From Streptosporangium sp040640155 (GTDB lineage: Bacteria > Actinomycetota > Actinomycetes > Streptosporangiales > Streptosporangiaceae): DNA of 64,000 nucleotides. The notes beneath the pieces are model-generated. The model was not told the origin of the DNA, did no database searches, and saw only the letters and a program-made list of their open reading frames with translations. Position 1 is the first letter of the stretch, and the number at the start of each line of letters is the position of its first letter. Positions 41,495-50,954 of the stretch are shown piece by piece. Where the stretch lies: assembly GCF_040640155.1 (NCBI RefSeq), contig NZ_JBFABE010000013.1, positions 89,615 to 153,614 on the forward strand, given 5' to 3'. Position numbers and translations under genes: made by a program.

Positions 41495-42556
41495 ATGACG
41501 TTCCTCGCACCGGTCGCCAGACGGTGGTACGCGTTGCCGGGCCTGCTCCGGTTCACGCTCCGCCGACTGGCGGCCGGCCTCCTCCTCGTCCTCGGCATCA
41601 CGCTGGTCTCGTTCGTGCTGACCCAGCTCGTGCCGGGCGACCCGGTCACGGCCAACCTGGGCGAGCGCGCCGCCGCCGACCCCGCGGTGGTCGAGGCCTG
41701 GCGCCGCCAGAACGGCCTGGACCTGCCGCTTCCCCAGCAGTACCTGAACTACCTGGGCAACCTGCTCCAGGGCGATCTGGGCACCTCCCAGCAGAGCCAC
41801 CGGCCGGTCACCCAGGACCTCGGGCAGTTCATGTCGGCCACCTTCGAGCTGGCCCTGGCCGCGATCGCGGTGGCGCTCGTGCTCGGCGTCGGCCTCGGGG
41901 TGATGGCCGCCATGCGCCGCGACCGGCTCGCCGACCAGATCATCCGGGTCGTCTCGCTGACCGGCGTGTCGGTGCCGACGTTCTGGCTCTCGCTCGTCGC
42001 GATGTACGTGTTCTACGCCCAGCTCGGCATCTCGCCGGGCTCGGGCCGGCTGAACCCGGGCACCACCCCGCCGCCGGACGTCACCGGTCTCTACACCGTC
42101 GACGCCGTGCTGAGCGGCCAGTGGACCGTGCTCGGCGAGGCCGCCGCCCATCTGTGGCTGCCCGCGCTGGTGCTCGCGATCTTCACCATCGGGTCGCTGA
42201 CCCGCTTCACCCGGGCCTCGGTGCTGGAGGTGGTCGGCAACGACTACGTGCGCGCCGGGCGGGCCAAGGGCCTGGCGCCGTCGTACGTCACGTTCGGCTA
42301 CATCCTCCGTCCCGCGCTGGTCAGCGTGATCACCGTGGCCGGTCTGGCGTTCGGCAACCTGCTGGGCGGCGCGGTGCTGGTGGAGGCGGTTTTCTCCTGG
42401 CCCGGCCTGGGCGCCTACGCCTACCGGGGGGCACTGACCCTCGACCTTCCGGCGATCATGGGCGTGAGCCTGGTGGTGGCCGTGGTCTACGTGGTCGTCA
42501 ACTTCGTGGTCGACCTGCTCTACGCGGTCGTCGACCCCAGAATCAGGCTGGGGTGA
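41495..42556 (+). CDS. Oligopeptide-type ABC importer permease (DppB-like)
   Basis: 353 residues with six membrane segments. The N-terminal pattern LRRLAAGLLLVLGITLVSFVLTQLVPGDPV is typical of DppB, as are the large periplasmic loop after segment 1 and the EAA region VLEVVGNDYVRAGRAKGLAPSYV. It starts 13 bases after the binding-protein stop. With the next gene it forms the pore. Confidence 0.94.
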   Translation: MTFLAPVARRWYALPGLLRFTLRRLAAGLLLVLGITLVSFVLTQLVPGDPVTANLGERAAADPAVVEAWRRQNGLDLPLPQQYLNYLGNLLQGDLGTSQQSHRPVTQDLGQFMSATFELALAAIAVALVLGVGLGVMAAMRRDRLADQIIRVVSLTGVSVPTFWLSLVAMYVFYAQLGISPGSGRLNPGTTPPPDVTGLYTVDAVLSGQWTVLGEAAAHLWLPALVLAIFTIGSLTRFTRASVLEVVGNDYVRAGRAKGLAPSYVTFGYILRPALVSVITVAGLAFGNLLGGAVLVEAVFSWPGLGAYAYRGALTLDLPAIMGVSLVVAVVYVVVNFVVDLLYAVVDPRIRLG

Positions 42557-42563
42557 ACCCGTC

Positions 42564-43658
42564 ATGAAGCCCGGAGACCCGAAACGCGGAGGCCCGATGT
42601 CCGGGAACCCGGAGTCCGTGAACCCGAAGTCCGTGAGCTCGGAGCCCGTGAACCCGAAGTCCGTGAACCCGGAGGTCGTGAGATCGCAGACCCCGGCCCC
42701 GCCGGCCGCGGGCCCGGGGATCCGGGACGCGGGCCCCCGGGGCGCGGCGACCGGGACGGTGGGTCCGGGAACGGTGAGGCCCAGGGCCGCCGCCCGCACC
42801 GCCCGGCGCCTCGACCGCGAGGACGCCTCGGCGATGCGCTCGCCCTGGCTCAGGCCGCTGAGCGTCGTCGGCCTCGCCATCCTCGCGCTGTTCCTGTTCC
42901 TCGCGGTCGCGGCCCCGCTGGTCGCGCCGTACGACCCGATCGCGCAGGACTCGATGAAGCTGCTCCCGCCCTCGGCCGAGCACTGGTTCGGCACCGACCA
43001 GATCGGCCGCGACGTGTTCAGCCGGGTGATCTACGGGGCCCGGCTCTCGCTGCCGGTCGCCCTGCTGCTGGTCGCCGTCGCCTGCGCGGTGGGCACCCTG
43101 CTCGGGGCGATCGCCGGTTACTTCGGCGGCTGGGCCGAGGGCCTGATCATGCGCAGCGCCGACCTCGTCTTCGCCTTCCCCGGGATCATCCTGGCGATGG
43201 CCGTGGTGGCCGCGCTCGGGCCCGATCTCGTCAACGCGGTGCTCGCGGTCGTGATCGTGAGCTGGCCCGCCTACTCCCGGGTCGTACGCGGCATGATCCT
43301 CAGCATGAGGGAGGAGAACTACGTGCACGCCAGCCGGTTGCTGGGCGCCTCCAGCCTGCGCACGCTCTGGGTCGACGTGCGGCCCGGCGTGGTGGGCCCG
43401 ATCGTGGTGCTGGCCGCGCTCGACGTGGGCAACGCCGTGCTGACCCTGTCGGGCCTGTCGTTCCTGGGCCTGGGCGCCCGCCCGCCGGTCGCGGAGTGGG
43501 GGTCGATGGTCGCCAGCGGCGCGCAGTACTTCGACAAGTGGTGGCTCGGCGTCTTCCCGGGCCTGGCGATCCTGCTGGTCGTGCTGGCGGCGAACTTCCT
43601 CGGCGACACCGTCCGCGACGTCCTCGACCCGCGCTCGGCGCGCAGGGGGCGGGCATGA
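42564..43658 (+). CDS. Oligopeptide-type ABC importer permease (DppC-like) with repeat tail
   Basis: 364 residues from ATG 42564; ATG 42597, with GGAGG close upstream, is an alternative. The permease proper begins near residue 90 (SPWLRPLSVVGLAILALFLFLAVA) and has the EAA region MREENYVHASRLLGASSLRTLW. The first ~45 residues are an 18-base-type repeat translated as NPKSVSSEP-VNPKSVNPE units, coded at 42600-42682. Such a tail is absent from ordinary DppC proteins and is likely a disordered cytoplasmic extension. It overlaps the first ATPase gene by 4 bases. Confidence 0.92.
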   Translation: MKPGDPKRGGPMSGNPESVNPKSVSSEPVNPKSVNPEVVRSQTPAPPAAGPGIRDAGPRGAATGTVGPGTVRPRAAARTARRLDREDASAMRSPWLRPLSVVGLAILALFLFLAVAAPLVAPYDPIAQDSMKLLPPSAEHWFGTDQIGRDVFSRVIYGARLSLPVALLLVAVACAVGTLLGAIAGYFGGWAEGLIMRSADLVFAFPGIILAMAVVAALGPDLVNAVLAVVIVSWPAYSRVVRGMILSMREENYVHASRLLGASSLRTLWVDVRPGVVGPIVVLAALDVGNAVLTLSGLSFLGLGARPPVAEWGSMVASGAQYFDKWWLGVFPGLAILLVVLAANFLGDTVRDVLDPRSARRGRA

Positions 43659-44787
43659 CCGGCCTCACGGGACCGGCCGCGGCGTCCGCGCGCCCGCCCT
43701 TCCCCGGGTCCGTCCCCGGGCCCGTCCTCGACGTCCGCGACCTCACCGTCACGCTGCCGCGCCGCGGCGGCGCGCGGATGGCGGCCGTCAGCGGCATGAA
43801 CCTCGTGCTGCGACCCGGCGAGATCGTCGGGCTGGCCGGGGAGAGCGGCAGCGGCAAGACGATGACCGCGCTCGCCGCGCTCGGCCTGCTCCCCGGCGGG
43901 GCACGGACCACCGGTGAGATCCTCTTCGAGGGCCGCGACCTGCTGTCGCTGTCGCAGCGGGCACTGCGCGACGTGCGCGGGCGCGACATCGCCATGGTGT
44001 TCCAGGACCCGATGACGTCCCTGCACCCCATGCTCACCGTCGAGCGGCAGATCACCGACCACCTGCGCCACCACCGCGGGGTGAGCAGGGCCGTGGCCCG
44101 CGCGCGGGCCCTGGAGCTGCTGGAGACGGTACGCATCCCCGGCCCGGAGCAGGCGCTGCGCTCCTACCCGCACCGGTTCTCCGGCGGCATGCGCCAGCGC
44201 ATCGCGATCGCGGTGGCGCTGGCCTGCGACCCGAAGGTGATCATCGCCGACGAGCCGACCACCGCCCTCGACGTGACCGTGCAGGCCGGCATCCTGCGGC
44301 TGCTCGACCGGCTCCGCCGGGAGCGGGACATGTCGGTGCTGCTGATCACCCACGACCTCGGGGTGATGTCCTCGCTGGCCGACCGGATCTCGGTCATGTA
44401 CGCCGGCCGGGTCGTGGAGAACGGCCCGCGCCGGACGGTGCTGACCGCGCCCCGCCACCCGTACACGCGGGGGCTGCTCGACGCGCTGCCGCACCCGGAG
44501 GAGGAGACCTCCGAGCTGCGTCCCATCCCGGGCCAGCCGCCCGCCACCGGCGCGGCCCCCGCCGGCTGCCCCTTCCACCCCCGCTGCGCGTGGTCGCGCG
44601 CCTCGTGCGCCGAGCGGCTGCCCGACCTCGTCGAGCTGGAGCCCGCCCACTCGGCCGCCTGCCCGGTCGACCCGTTCGGACCGGCCGCTCCGGTCGGCCC
44701 GTCCGGCCCGTCCGGCCCGTCCGCCCCGGCGGGTCCCGCAGGTCCGGCCGGCACGGCCGGCCCGTCGTTCTCCCCGGAGGTCCCCGC

Positions 44788-44791
<4 letters not shown>
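43655..44791 (+). CDS. Oligopeptide-type ABC importer ATPase (DppD-like)
   Basis: ATG 43655 overlaps the permease stop (ATGA); 378 residues. Walker A is GESGSGKTMT, the signature is FSGGMRQRIAIA, and Walker B is VIIADEPTTALD. The C-terminal Cys-rich motif typical of Dpp/Opp ATPases is present (GCPFHPRCAWSRASCAE). The last ~35 residues are a Gly-Pro-Ser/Ala repeat (GPSGPSGPSAPAGPAGPAG), beyond the normal end of the family. It overlaps the next ATPase gene. Confidence 0.94.
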
Positions 44792-45753
<962 letters not shown>

Positions 45754-45778
45754 CCCTCTCCCCGGAAGGAGCCCCACC

Positions 45779-46978
45779 GTGTGGCTCGCGAACTGCAACA
45801 TCGTCGACGTGGACTCCGGCAAGGTCCTGCGCGGCCGGAGCGTCCGGATCGACGACGGGCTCATCGCCGAGATCGCCTCCGGCGGTCCCCCTCCCGGTGC
45901 CGACGTCCACGACCTCGGGGGCCGCTACCTGCTGCCGGGCCTCATCTCCTGCCACACGCACCTGTCGGTGGTCTACCCGTTCTCCGCGACGGACGAGGCG
46001 GAGAATCCCGCGCTCACCGCGTACCGTTCCGCGGTCCGCGCCCAGGACGCGCTGCGCTCGGGGGTCACCACGCTGCGGTGCGTGCACGAGCAGAACCGCG
46101 CCGACCTGCTGCTGCGCGAGGCCGCGGCGCACGGCTGGATCGACGCCCCGCGGATCTTCGGCGCGGGCCGGGCGATCTCCCGCCCCCAGGGGCACGGCCA
46201 GGGCGGCGCCTGCGCGTACGCCACCGGCGCCGACGAGTTCGGCGCGGCGGCCAGGCAGGAGCTGCGCGCGGGCGCCGACCACCTGAAGATCTTCATCACC
46301 GGCGGGCTGGCGCACGAGCACGAGGACCTCACCGAGCCCGAGATGACCGACGAGGAGATCCGGGCGACGGTGGAGGCGGCCCACGAGCACGACACCTATG
46401 TCGCGGCGCACGCCGGGGCCTGGCAGGCGATCCGGCAGGCCCTCGCCCAGGGGGTGCGGTCGTTCGAGCACGCCTACGACCTGGACGAGGAGACCGCGCG
46501 GCGGATGCGTGAGGCCGGGGCGTTCCTGACCCCGACGCTCTGCGTGACGCGCTCGGAGAGCTGGATGCGGGCCAAGGGGTTCGAGGAGTTCTCGATCCGC
46601 AACGCGATGGACGCGGCCGACCGGCACCTGGACAGCATCCGCACGGCCGTGCGCGAGGGCGTCCCGATCGTGACGGGCACCGACTACCCGCCGGGCGACG
46701 ACGTCGGCGGGGTCAGCGCGCACGTGCACGAGATGCTCCTGCTGGCGACCGCCGGCCTGAGCACCCTCGACGTGATCCGGTCGGCGTCGCTGACCGCGGC
46801 CGAGCTGGTGGGGGCGTCGTCCCGGCTGGGCCGGGTCGCCCCGGGCTATGCCGCGGATCTCATTGCGTTGCGTGACAATCCCCTTCATGATCTGAATGCG
46901 TACAGAGACGTGTCGTTCGTCGGTATCGGGGGCCGTATCATCCGAGACGATGATCTAGGTGGGACCGGGACGGCCTGA
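45779..46978 (+). CDS. Amidohydrolase (imidazolonepropionase/prolidase-like) 2
   Basis: 399 residues starting at GTG 45779 after GGAAGGAG. The HxH pair is in GLISCHTHLSVV, the lysine in HLKIFITGGLAHEHED, further histidines in VAAHAGAWQA and SFEHAYDL, and the Asp in VTGTDYPPGDD. It is a close paralog of the gene at 37748-39022, sharing GVTT(L/V)RCV, PRIF(G/T)AGRA and the hydrolase-core order. It probably hydrolyses the imported compound. Its last ~35 codons use A/T-ending codons (ATT, TTG, AAT, GAT) unlike the rest of the gene. This region may double as the promoter of the downstream LacI gene. Confidence 0.92.
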   Translation: MWLANCNIVDVDSGKVLRGRSVRIDDGLIAEIASGGPPPGADVHDLGGRYLLPGLISCHTHLSVVYPFSATDEAENPALTAYRSAVRAQDALRSGVTTLRCVHEQNRADLLLREAAAHGWIDAPRIFGAGRAISRPQGHGQGGACAYATGADEFGAAARQELRAGADHLKIFITGGLAHEHEDLTEPEMTDEEIRATVEAAHEHDTYVAAHAGAWQAIRQALAQGVRSFEHAYDLDEETARRMREAGAFLTPTLCVTRSESWMRAKGFEEFSIRNAMDAADRHLDSIRTAVREGVPIVTGTDYPPGDDVGGVSAHVHEMLLLATAGLSTLDVIRSASLTAAELVGASSRLGRVAPGYAADLIALRDNPLHDLNAYRDVSFVGIGGRIIRDDDLGGTGTA

Positions 46979-47004
46979 CAGGGCCCTGAGAAACGGTGAG
47001 GACG

Positions 47005-48096
47005 ATGGCCGCCACGCTCCGCGACGTCGCGGCAGCCGCCGGGGTGTCGGTGAGCACGGCGAGCCGCGCGCTCTCGGGGTCCTCGGAGATCTCGGAGTCC
47101 ACGCGCCTGAGGGTCTCCCGGACCGCCCGCTCGCTGGGCTACCGGCGCAACCTCGCCGCCGCGAGCCTGCGGACCCGCCGTTCCGGGCTGGTGGGCCTGG
47201 TGCTCAACAACCTGGTCAACAACACCTTCCACACGGTCGTCGAGGCCGTGCAGCGGCGCCTGGTCGCCTCGGGCTACCAGGCGCTGCTCTGCATCACCAA
47301 CGCCGACCCGGCGGTCGAGGCGGACTACCTGCGGCTGCTCCGCGACCACCAGGTGGACAGCGTGCTGATCGTGGGCACCGGCGGGAACGTCAAGGAGGTC
47401 AACGAGCTGCGCGCCTCGGGGATCACCGTCATCGACCTCATCCGGGAGATCGAGGGCTCGCAGGGGCCGGCCGTGCTCGCCGCCGACCGCGAGGGCGCCG
47501 TGTCCGCCACCCGTCACCTGCTGGACCAGGGGCACCGGCGGATCGCGTTCGTGGGCGGGCCCCCGGAGACCACCTCGGGCCGCGACCGCTACGCCGGGTT
47601 CGTCCACAGCCTCTCCGAGGCCGGTCTGGCACCGGCCCCGGAACTGGTCCGGCGGGGCCCGTTCGAGGTGGCGTACGGGGCGCGGGTCATGGGCGAGCTG
47701 CTGGGGCTGGAGCGGGCGCCGACCGCGCTGATGCTCGCCAACCACGAGGCGACCTACGGGGCCCTGCCGGTGCTGGCCAGGTCGGGCGTCGACGTCCCGT
47801 CCGCGCTGTCGGTCGTGGCGTTCGAGGACATGCCGCTGCTGGAGTGGTGGAGCCCGGCGATCACGGTCGTCGACACCGGCGCCCACGAGCTCGGCAGGCT
47901 CGCCGTCGAGCTCCTGCTGCGCTCGATCGACGGCCAGGAGCTGAAGCCCCGCCGCTACACCGTCGGCGCCGAACTCGTCGTCCGCTCCTCCACCGCTCCC
48001 CCACCCCCGGCCCCGCCCGCACCGTCCCCCGGCCCGCTCGCCGATCCACTGCCCGATCCGTTCGGCGACCCGCTCCCGGCCGGGGAGGCGATCTGA
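47005..48096 (+). CDS. LacI-family regulator with Pro-rich tail
   Basis: I start at ATG 47005; GTG 46996 adds three residues. The ~363-residue product has the LacI helix-turn-helix (TLRDVAAAAGVSVSTASRALSG) and hinge, then a sugar-binding-like core with DVPSALSVVAFEDMPLLEWW. The last ~30 residues are a proline-rich repeat (PPPPAPPAPSPGPLADPLPD). It follows the second amidohydrolase by 26 bases and probably controls the importer/amidohydrolase genes. Its effector need not be a sugar. Upstream it has ATCATC-N6-GATGAT (46937-46954) as a possible site. Confidence 0.87.
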   Translation: MAATLRDVAAAAGVSVSTASRALSGSSEISESTRLRVSRTARSLGYRRNLAAASLRTRRSGLVGLVLNNLVNNTFHTVVEAVQRRLVASGYQALLCITNADPAVEADYLRLLRDHQVDSVLIVGTGGNVKEVNELRASGITVIDLIREIEGSQGPAVLAADREGAVSATRHLLDQGHRRIAFVGGPPETTSGRDRYAGFVHSLSEAGLAPAPELVRRGPFEVAYGARVMGELLGLERAPTALMLANHEATYGALPVLARSGVDVPSALSVVAFEDMPLLEWWSPAITVVDTGAHELGRLAVELLLRSIDGQELKPRRYTVGAELVVRSSTAPPPPAPPAPSPGPLADPLPDPFGDPLPAGEAI

Positions 48097-48212
48097 GCGG
48101 TCCTCCTCGCGGGGAGGCCACCCGGGCGGCCCCGGCCGTACCGCGACCGGCGCGCTCCACGTCCGGCACTCATCTCGTGCGCATTTTTTGTGGCGATTTC
48201 AGCCTATTTGCA

Positions 48213-48231
48213 GATAAATGAAGCATTTATC
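48213..48231 (+). promoter_or_regulatory. Inverted repeat upstream of the transposase-like gene
   Basis: GATAAATG (48213-48220) and CATTTATC (48224-48231) are perfectly inverted around AAG, 32 bases before the start codon, in a notably AT-rich patch (about 48185-48235). It may be an operator or hairpin. It is not repeated after the gene, so it does not act as a transposon end here. Confidence 0.6.
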
Positions 48232-48263
48232 CTACCCGGGCTTGACGGGGCATCGGCCCGGGC

Positions 48264-49538
48264 ATGACCAACCGCGTGAAGACTGAGCCGGTCGACGGGC
48301 GGCTGGCGGATCACCTGTCGATCGCACTGCTCACCTCCGCCTTCCCCGTGCCGCTCCTCGACGAGGTCATCCTGATCAGCGGTTGCGCCGACCGCCGGCG
48401 GCGGGCGCTGCCCGCCCGCCTGACGATCTACTACGTGCTGGCCCTGTGCGTGTTCCCCGACAGGAACTACGACGAGATCATGCGCCTGCTGCTCAACGGC
48501 CTGTCGTGGCGGTCGCGCTGGGCCCGGAGCTGGGAGCCGCCCAGCGCCTCGGCGATCAGCCGGGCCCGCGCGCGGCTCGGCGCGGAACCGCTGCGGGTGC
48601 TGTTCGGCCGGATGGCCCGGCCCCCGGAACCCGGCGCGCCGGGGCCGGTCCCGAGCCCGAGGAACGCGCCCGAGCAGGGAGCGGGGAACGGCCGGGGCCC
48701 CGGGCGGCACGACGGGCCCGCGCGGGGAGCCGGACCGGCCGGGCTCCGGCTCGTCTCGGTGGACGGTGCCACGCTGACCGTCCCCGAGACCCGGGACAAC
48801 GCGGCCTTCGGCTACCCGGACGAGGCGGCCCGCTTCCCGTGCGTGCGGGTGACGGCGATGGCCGACGGCCGCACGCACGCGCTGGTCGACGCGACCATCG
48901 GCGCCTCCGGGAGCGGCCGCCACGGGCTCGCGCCCCGCCTCCTGGCCCACCTGGGCCCCGGCACGCTGCTGCTGGCCGGGCCGGGGTCCGGGGGTGCAGG
49001 GCTGTGGCGGCAGGCGTCCCGGACCGGTGCGCACCTGCTCTGCGGGGCCGGCGGGACGGCCGGCCTGCCGGTGGCCCGCCTTCTCGGCGACGGCTCGTTC
49101 CTGTCCCGGCCTCCCGGCTGGACGGGCACGCCGCTGCGGGTCGTGCCCCTGCCGGGCCTCCCGGGCCTCCCGGGCCTGCCCGCCGGCACGGGACGGCTCG
49201 TCACGACACTGACCGATCCGCGACGGGCGCCCGCGCCCGACCTGGCGGCGTGGTACGCGCGGCGCTGGGTCATGGACGGCGCGCTCGCCTGGCTGCGCTC
49301 CGATCGGAGCGGCGCGGCGGTGGCGCTGCGTTCCCGCACCCCCGAGACCGTGACCCAGGAGGTCTGGGCCCTGCTCTGCGTCTACCAGGCGGTACGGGCC
49401 CTGGCCTGCCCGGGGGCGGAACGCGCGCCGGCCCCGCCCGCGCCCGGGTGGCCCGCCCCCCGGGCGCGTGCCGGGGGGCGGGCCGGGGGTGTCGCGGGAG
49501 CGGGGTCGCTCAGGGGGTTCGGGGGACTCAGGGGGTGA
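48264..49538 (+). CDS. IS4-type transposase relative with altered catalytic residues
   Basis: 424 residues, intact frame, start ATG 48264. The N-terminal ~110 residues match the IS4 transposase N-terminal domain (DGRLADHLSIALLTSAFPVPLLDEVI, then ARLTIYYVLALCVFPDRNYDEIM). The first DDE Asp is kept in SVDGATL (Asp167). The second, expected in the LADRGF position, is replaced: LLLAGPGSGG (Gly239). The Y-(2)-R-(3)-E-(6)-K signature reads YARRWVMDGALAWLR (Tyr331, Arg334, Asp338 for Glu, Arg345 for Lys). Pro/Gly inserts interrupt residues ~125-155 and ~293-303. The C-terminus is Pro/Gly/Arg low complexity. It is probably not an active transposase: domesticated, or drifting. Confidence 0.82.
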   Translation: MTNRVKTEPVDGRLADHLSIALLTSAFPVPLLDEVILISGCADRRRRALPARLTIYYVLALCVFPDRNYDEIMRLLLNGLSWRSRWARSWEPPSASAISRARARLGAEPLRVLFGRMARPPEPGAPGPVPSPRNAPEQGAGNGRGPGRHDGPARGAGPAGLRLVSVDGATLTVPETRDNAAFGYPDEAARFPCVRVTAMADGRTHALVDATIGASGSGRHGLAPRLLAHLGPGTLLLAGPGSGGAGLWRQASRTGAHLLCGAGGTAGLPVARLLGDGSFLSRPPGWTGTPLRVVPLPGLPGLPGLPAGTGRLVTTLTDPRRAPAPDLAAWYARRWVMDGALAWLRSDRSGAAVALRSRTPETVTQEVWALLCVYQAVRALACPGAERAPAPPAPGWPAPRARAGGRAGGVAGAGSLRGFGGLRG

Positions 49539-50220
49539 TGTGCAGCCTCTGGTCGTAGACGCCGGACCCGGCGACGGTCTCGCCCAGGAGCTGGAACGTG
49601 GCGGTGTAGCTGGCCGTGCCGGGGCACAGGAAGCTGCCGCTGTCCTTGGTGAGGCTGTAGGAGGTGGCCTTGGCCTGAGCCTGGGCGACCGCGGGGACCG
49701 GCCGGGCGGCGTTGTCGGAGTTGAAGGCGTTCAGGGCGATGCTGTTGCCCGGCCCCGAGCCGCGGTAGACGCAGCTGATGGTGCCGAACCAGCCGGTGGT
49801 CACCGAGGAGACCTTGACGCCCTGCAGGGTCAGGACGGCGTCCCGTCCCCCGCTCACCGCGCCGTGGACGACGCTGCCGCCGTTCCAGGGGAGCCCGACC
49901 GGGGAGACGGTGGAGGAGCCGCCCGCGCTGTTCGGGCAGGTCGGTCCGGGGACGTTGCTGAAGCTGAAGGTGGAGACGTTCAGCGCGGTGCCGTTGGACT
50001 GGATGGTCGAGTCGATGGTCCCGGTGTTGCAGGTGGCGGTGCCGAGGGAGGTCGAGACCGACACCGGCGCGATGAGCGTGGCGCGGACGTTGCCCGAGTA
50101 GGCGGCGCCGGCCGCGTTGTCCCGGTGGATCGTGGTGGTGGCCGCCGAGGCGGGGAGCGGCGCGAGAACGAGCGCCGTGACGGCCGCTGCTGCGGCGGCG
50201 AGGTTTCGGATGCGTTTCAT
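49528..50220 (-). CDS. Secreted protein of unknown function
   Basis: 230 residues from ATG 50220. The signal peptide is MKRIRNLAAAAAAVTALVLAPLPASA (cleavage after ASA, near residue 27). The mature part is about 200 residues, rich in Ser/Thr/Gly/Asn and predicted all-beta, with four or so cysteines (ATCNTG, PTCPNS, ISCVYRG, FLCPG) that could form two disulfides. No family recognised. Related-looking proteins are common in actinomycetes, but their role is not established. Its 3' end overlaps the transposase-like gene by 11 bases. It is likely monocistronic, with its promoter in the AT-rich 50270-50345 region. Confidence 0.78.
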   Translation of the reverse strand: MKRIRNLAAAAAAVTALVLAPLPASAATTTIHRDNAAGAAYSGNVRATLIAPVSVSTSLGTATCNTGTIDSTIQSNGTALNVSTFSFSNVPGPTCPNSAGGSSTVSPVGLPWNGGSVVHGAVSGGRDAVLTLQGVKVSSVTTGWFGTISCVYRGSGPGNSIALNAFNSDNAARPVPAVAQAQAKATSYSLTKDSGSFLCPGTASYTATFQLLGETVAGSGVYDQRLHITP

Positions 50221-50954
50221 CGACGACTCCCTTGTGATGTGCCGGACACGGCGAGGGTAAGGAGCCGGATATTCACCGTCAACGTCAACGGCGAGAAGAG
50301 CGGGAACGAATTCGAATATCGCCCGTTAAGTCAATTGAAAGGCCGTTGAGATAAGCGCCGTGCCGTTCGGGGAATCGACTGGTGGGCCGCTCCGGGCACC
50401 GGCCCGCGCGCGGGACACGGGCCGACGCGGCCGACGCGGCCGACGCGGCGGACAGGGCGGGACACCGGCGGTGGTATTTTTTTGACCGCTCTGACCTGGG
50501 TGGACGCTGCACGCGAGGGACCGCGGCCCCGCCCGTGAGGAGCCGGTCCGCCGGGAGCGCGGGCGAGCCCCCAAGCGCTTCGGTCAACCGTTCCCGTGGG
50601 CCGCCCGCTCACCCTCGGCGCGGGCTCCCCCTCCGGGAAGGACGACCCTTTCCGCCGCCCGGAGAGGAATCGGACACCCCTTCTTCCGGCTTCCGTCCGG
50701 AAACACCGGATAATACGGCGGACGGTTCCGGCCTTCGGGAAAGCGCGTTTTCCACGGCGTCCGGTTCCGGAGGGACGGCCCTGGCGGACGACCGGGACGG
50801 ACGGCTTGGGCGCCCCGGAGGGACGGCCCGTACATGCGGCCCGGACAGGCGAGCGGGGTCGCCGGCCCGGACGAGCGGGCGGCCCGGGGCGGAACGTGCC
50901 ACACCCCGGGCCGCACGAACGCGAAGCCCCCCTCGCGGGCTCCCCGCCCTCTTC
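50221..50954. other. 734-base intergenic region between the secreted protein and araA
   Basis: No convincing gene. 50270-50345 is AT-rich and likely carries the promoter of the reverse-strand secreted-protein gene. A 9-base array GCCGACGCG x3 lies at 50421-50447, followed by a T-run (TATTTTTTTG) near 50475-50484. 50640-50800 has repeated CCGGA/TTCCG words. A strong hairpin at 50879-50914 lies just past araA. Confidence 0.6.
50879..50914 (-). terminator. Terminator of the araBDA operon
   Basis: Perfect 11-base arms GCGGCCCGGGG (50879-50889) and CCCCGGGCCGC (50904-50914) enclose a 14-base loop, about 40 bases beyond the araA stop. There is no U-tract. Confidence 0.6.

Noticed and set aside
48100..50220. 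A complete insertion sequence around the transposase relative.
   Set aside because: I find no matching terminal inverted repeats or target duplication. The gene's 3' end overlaps a secreted-protein gene.
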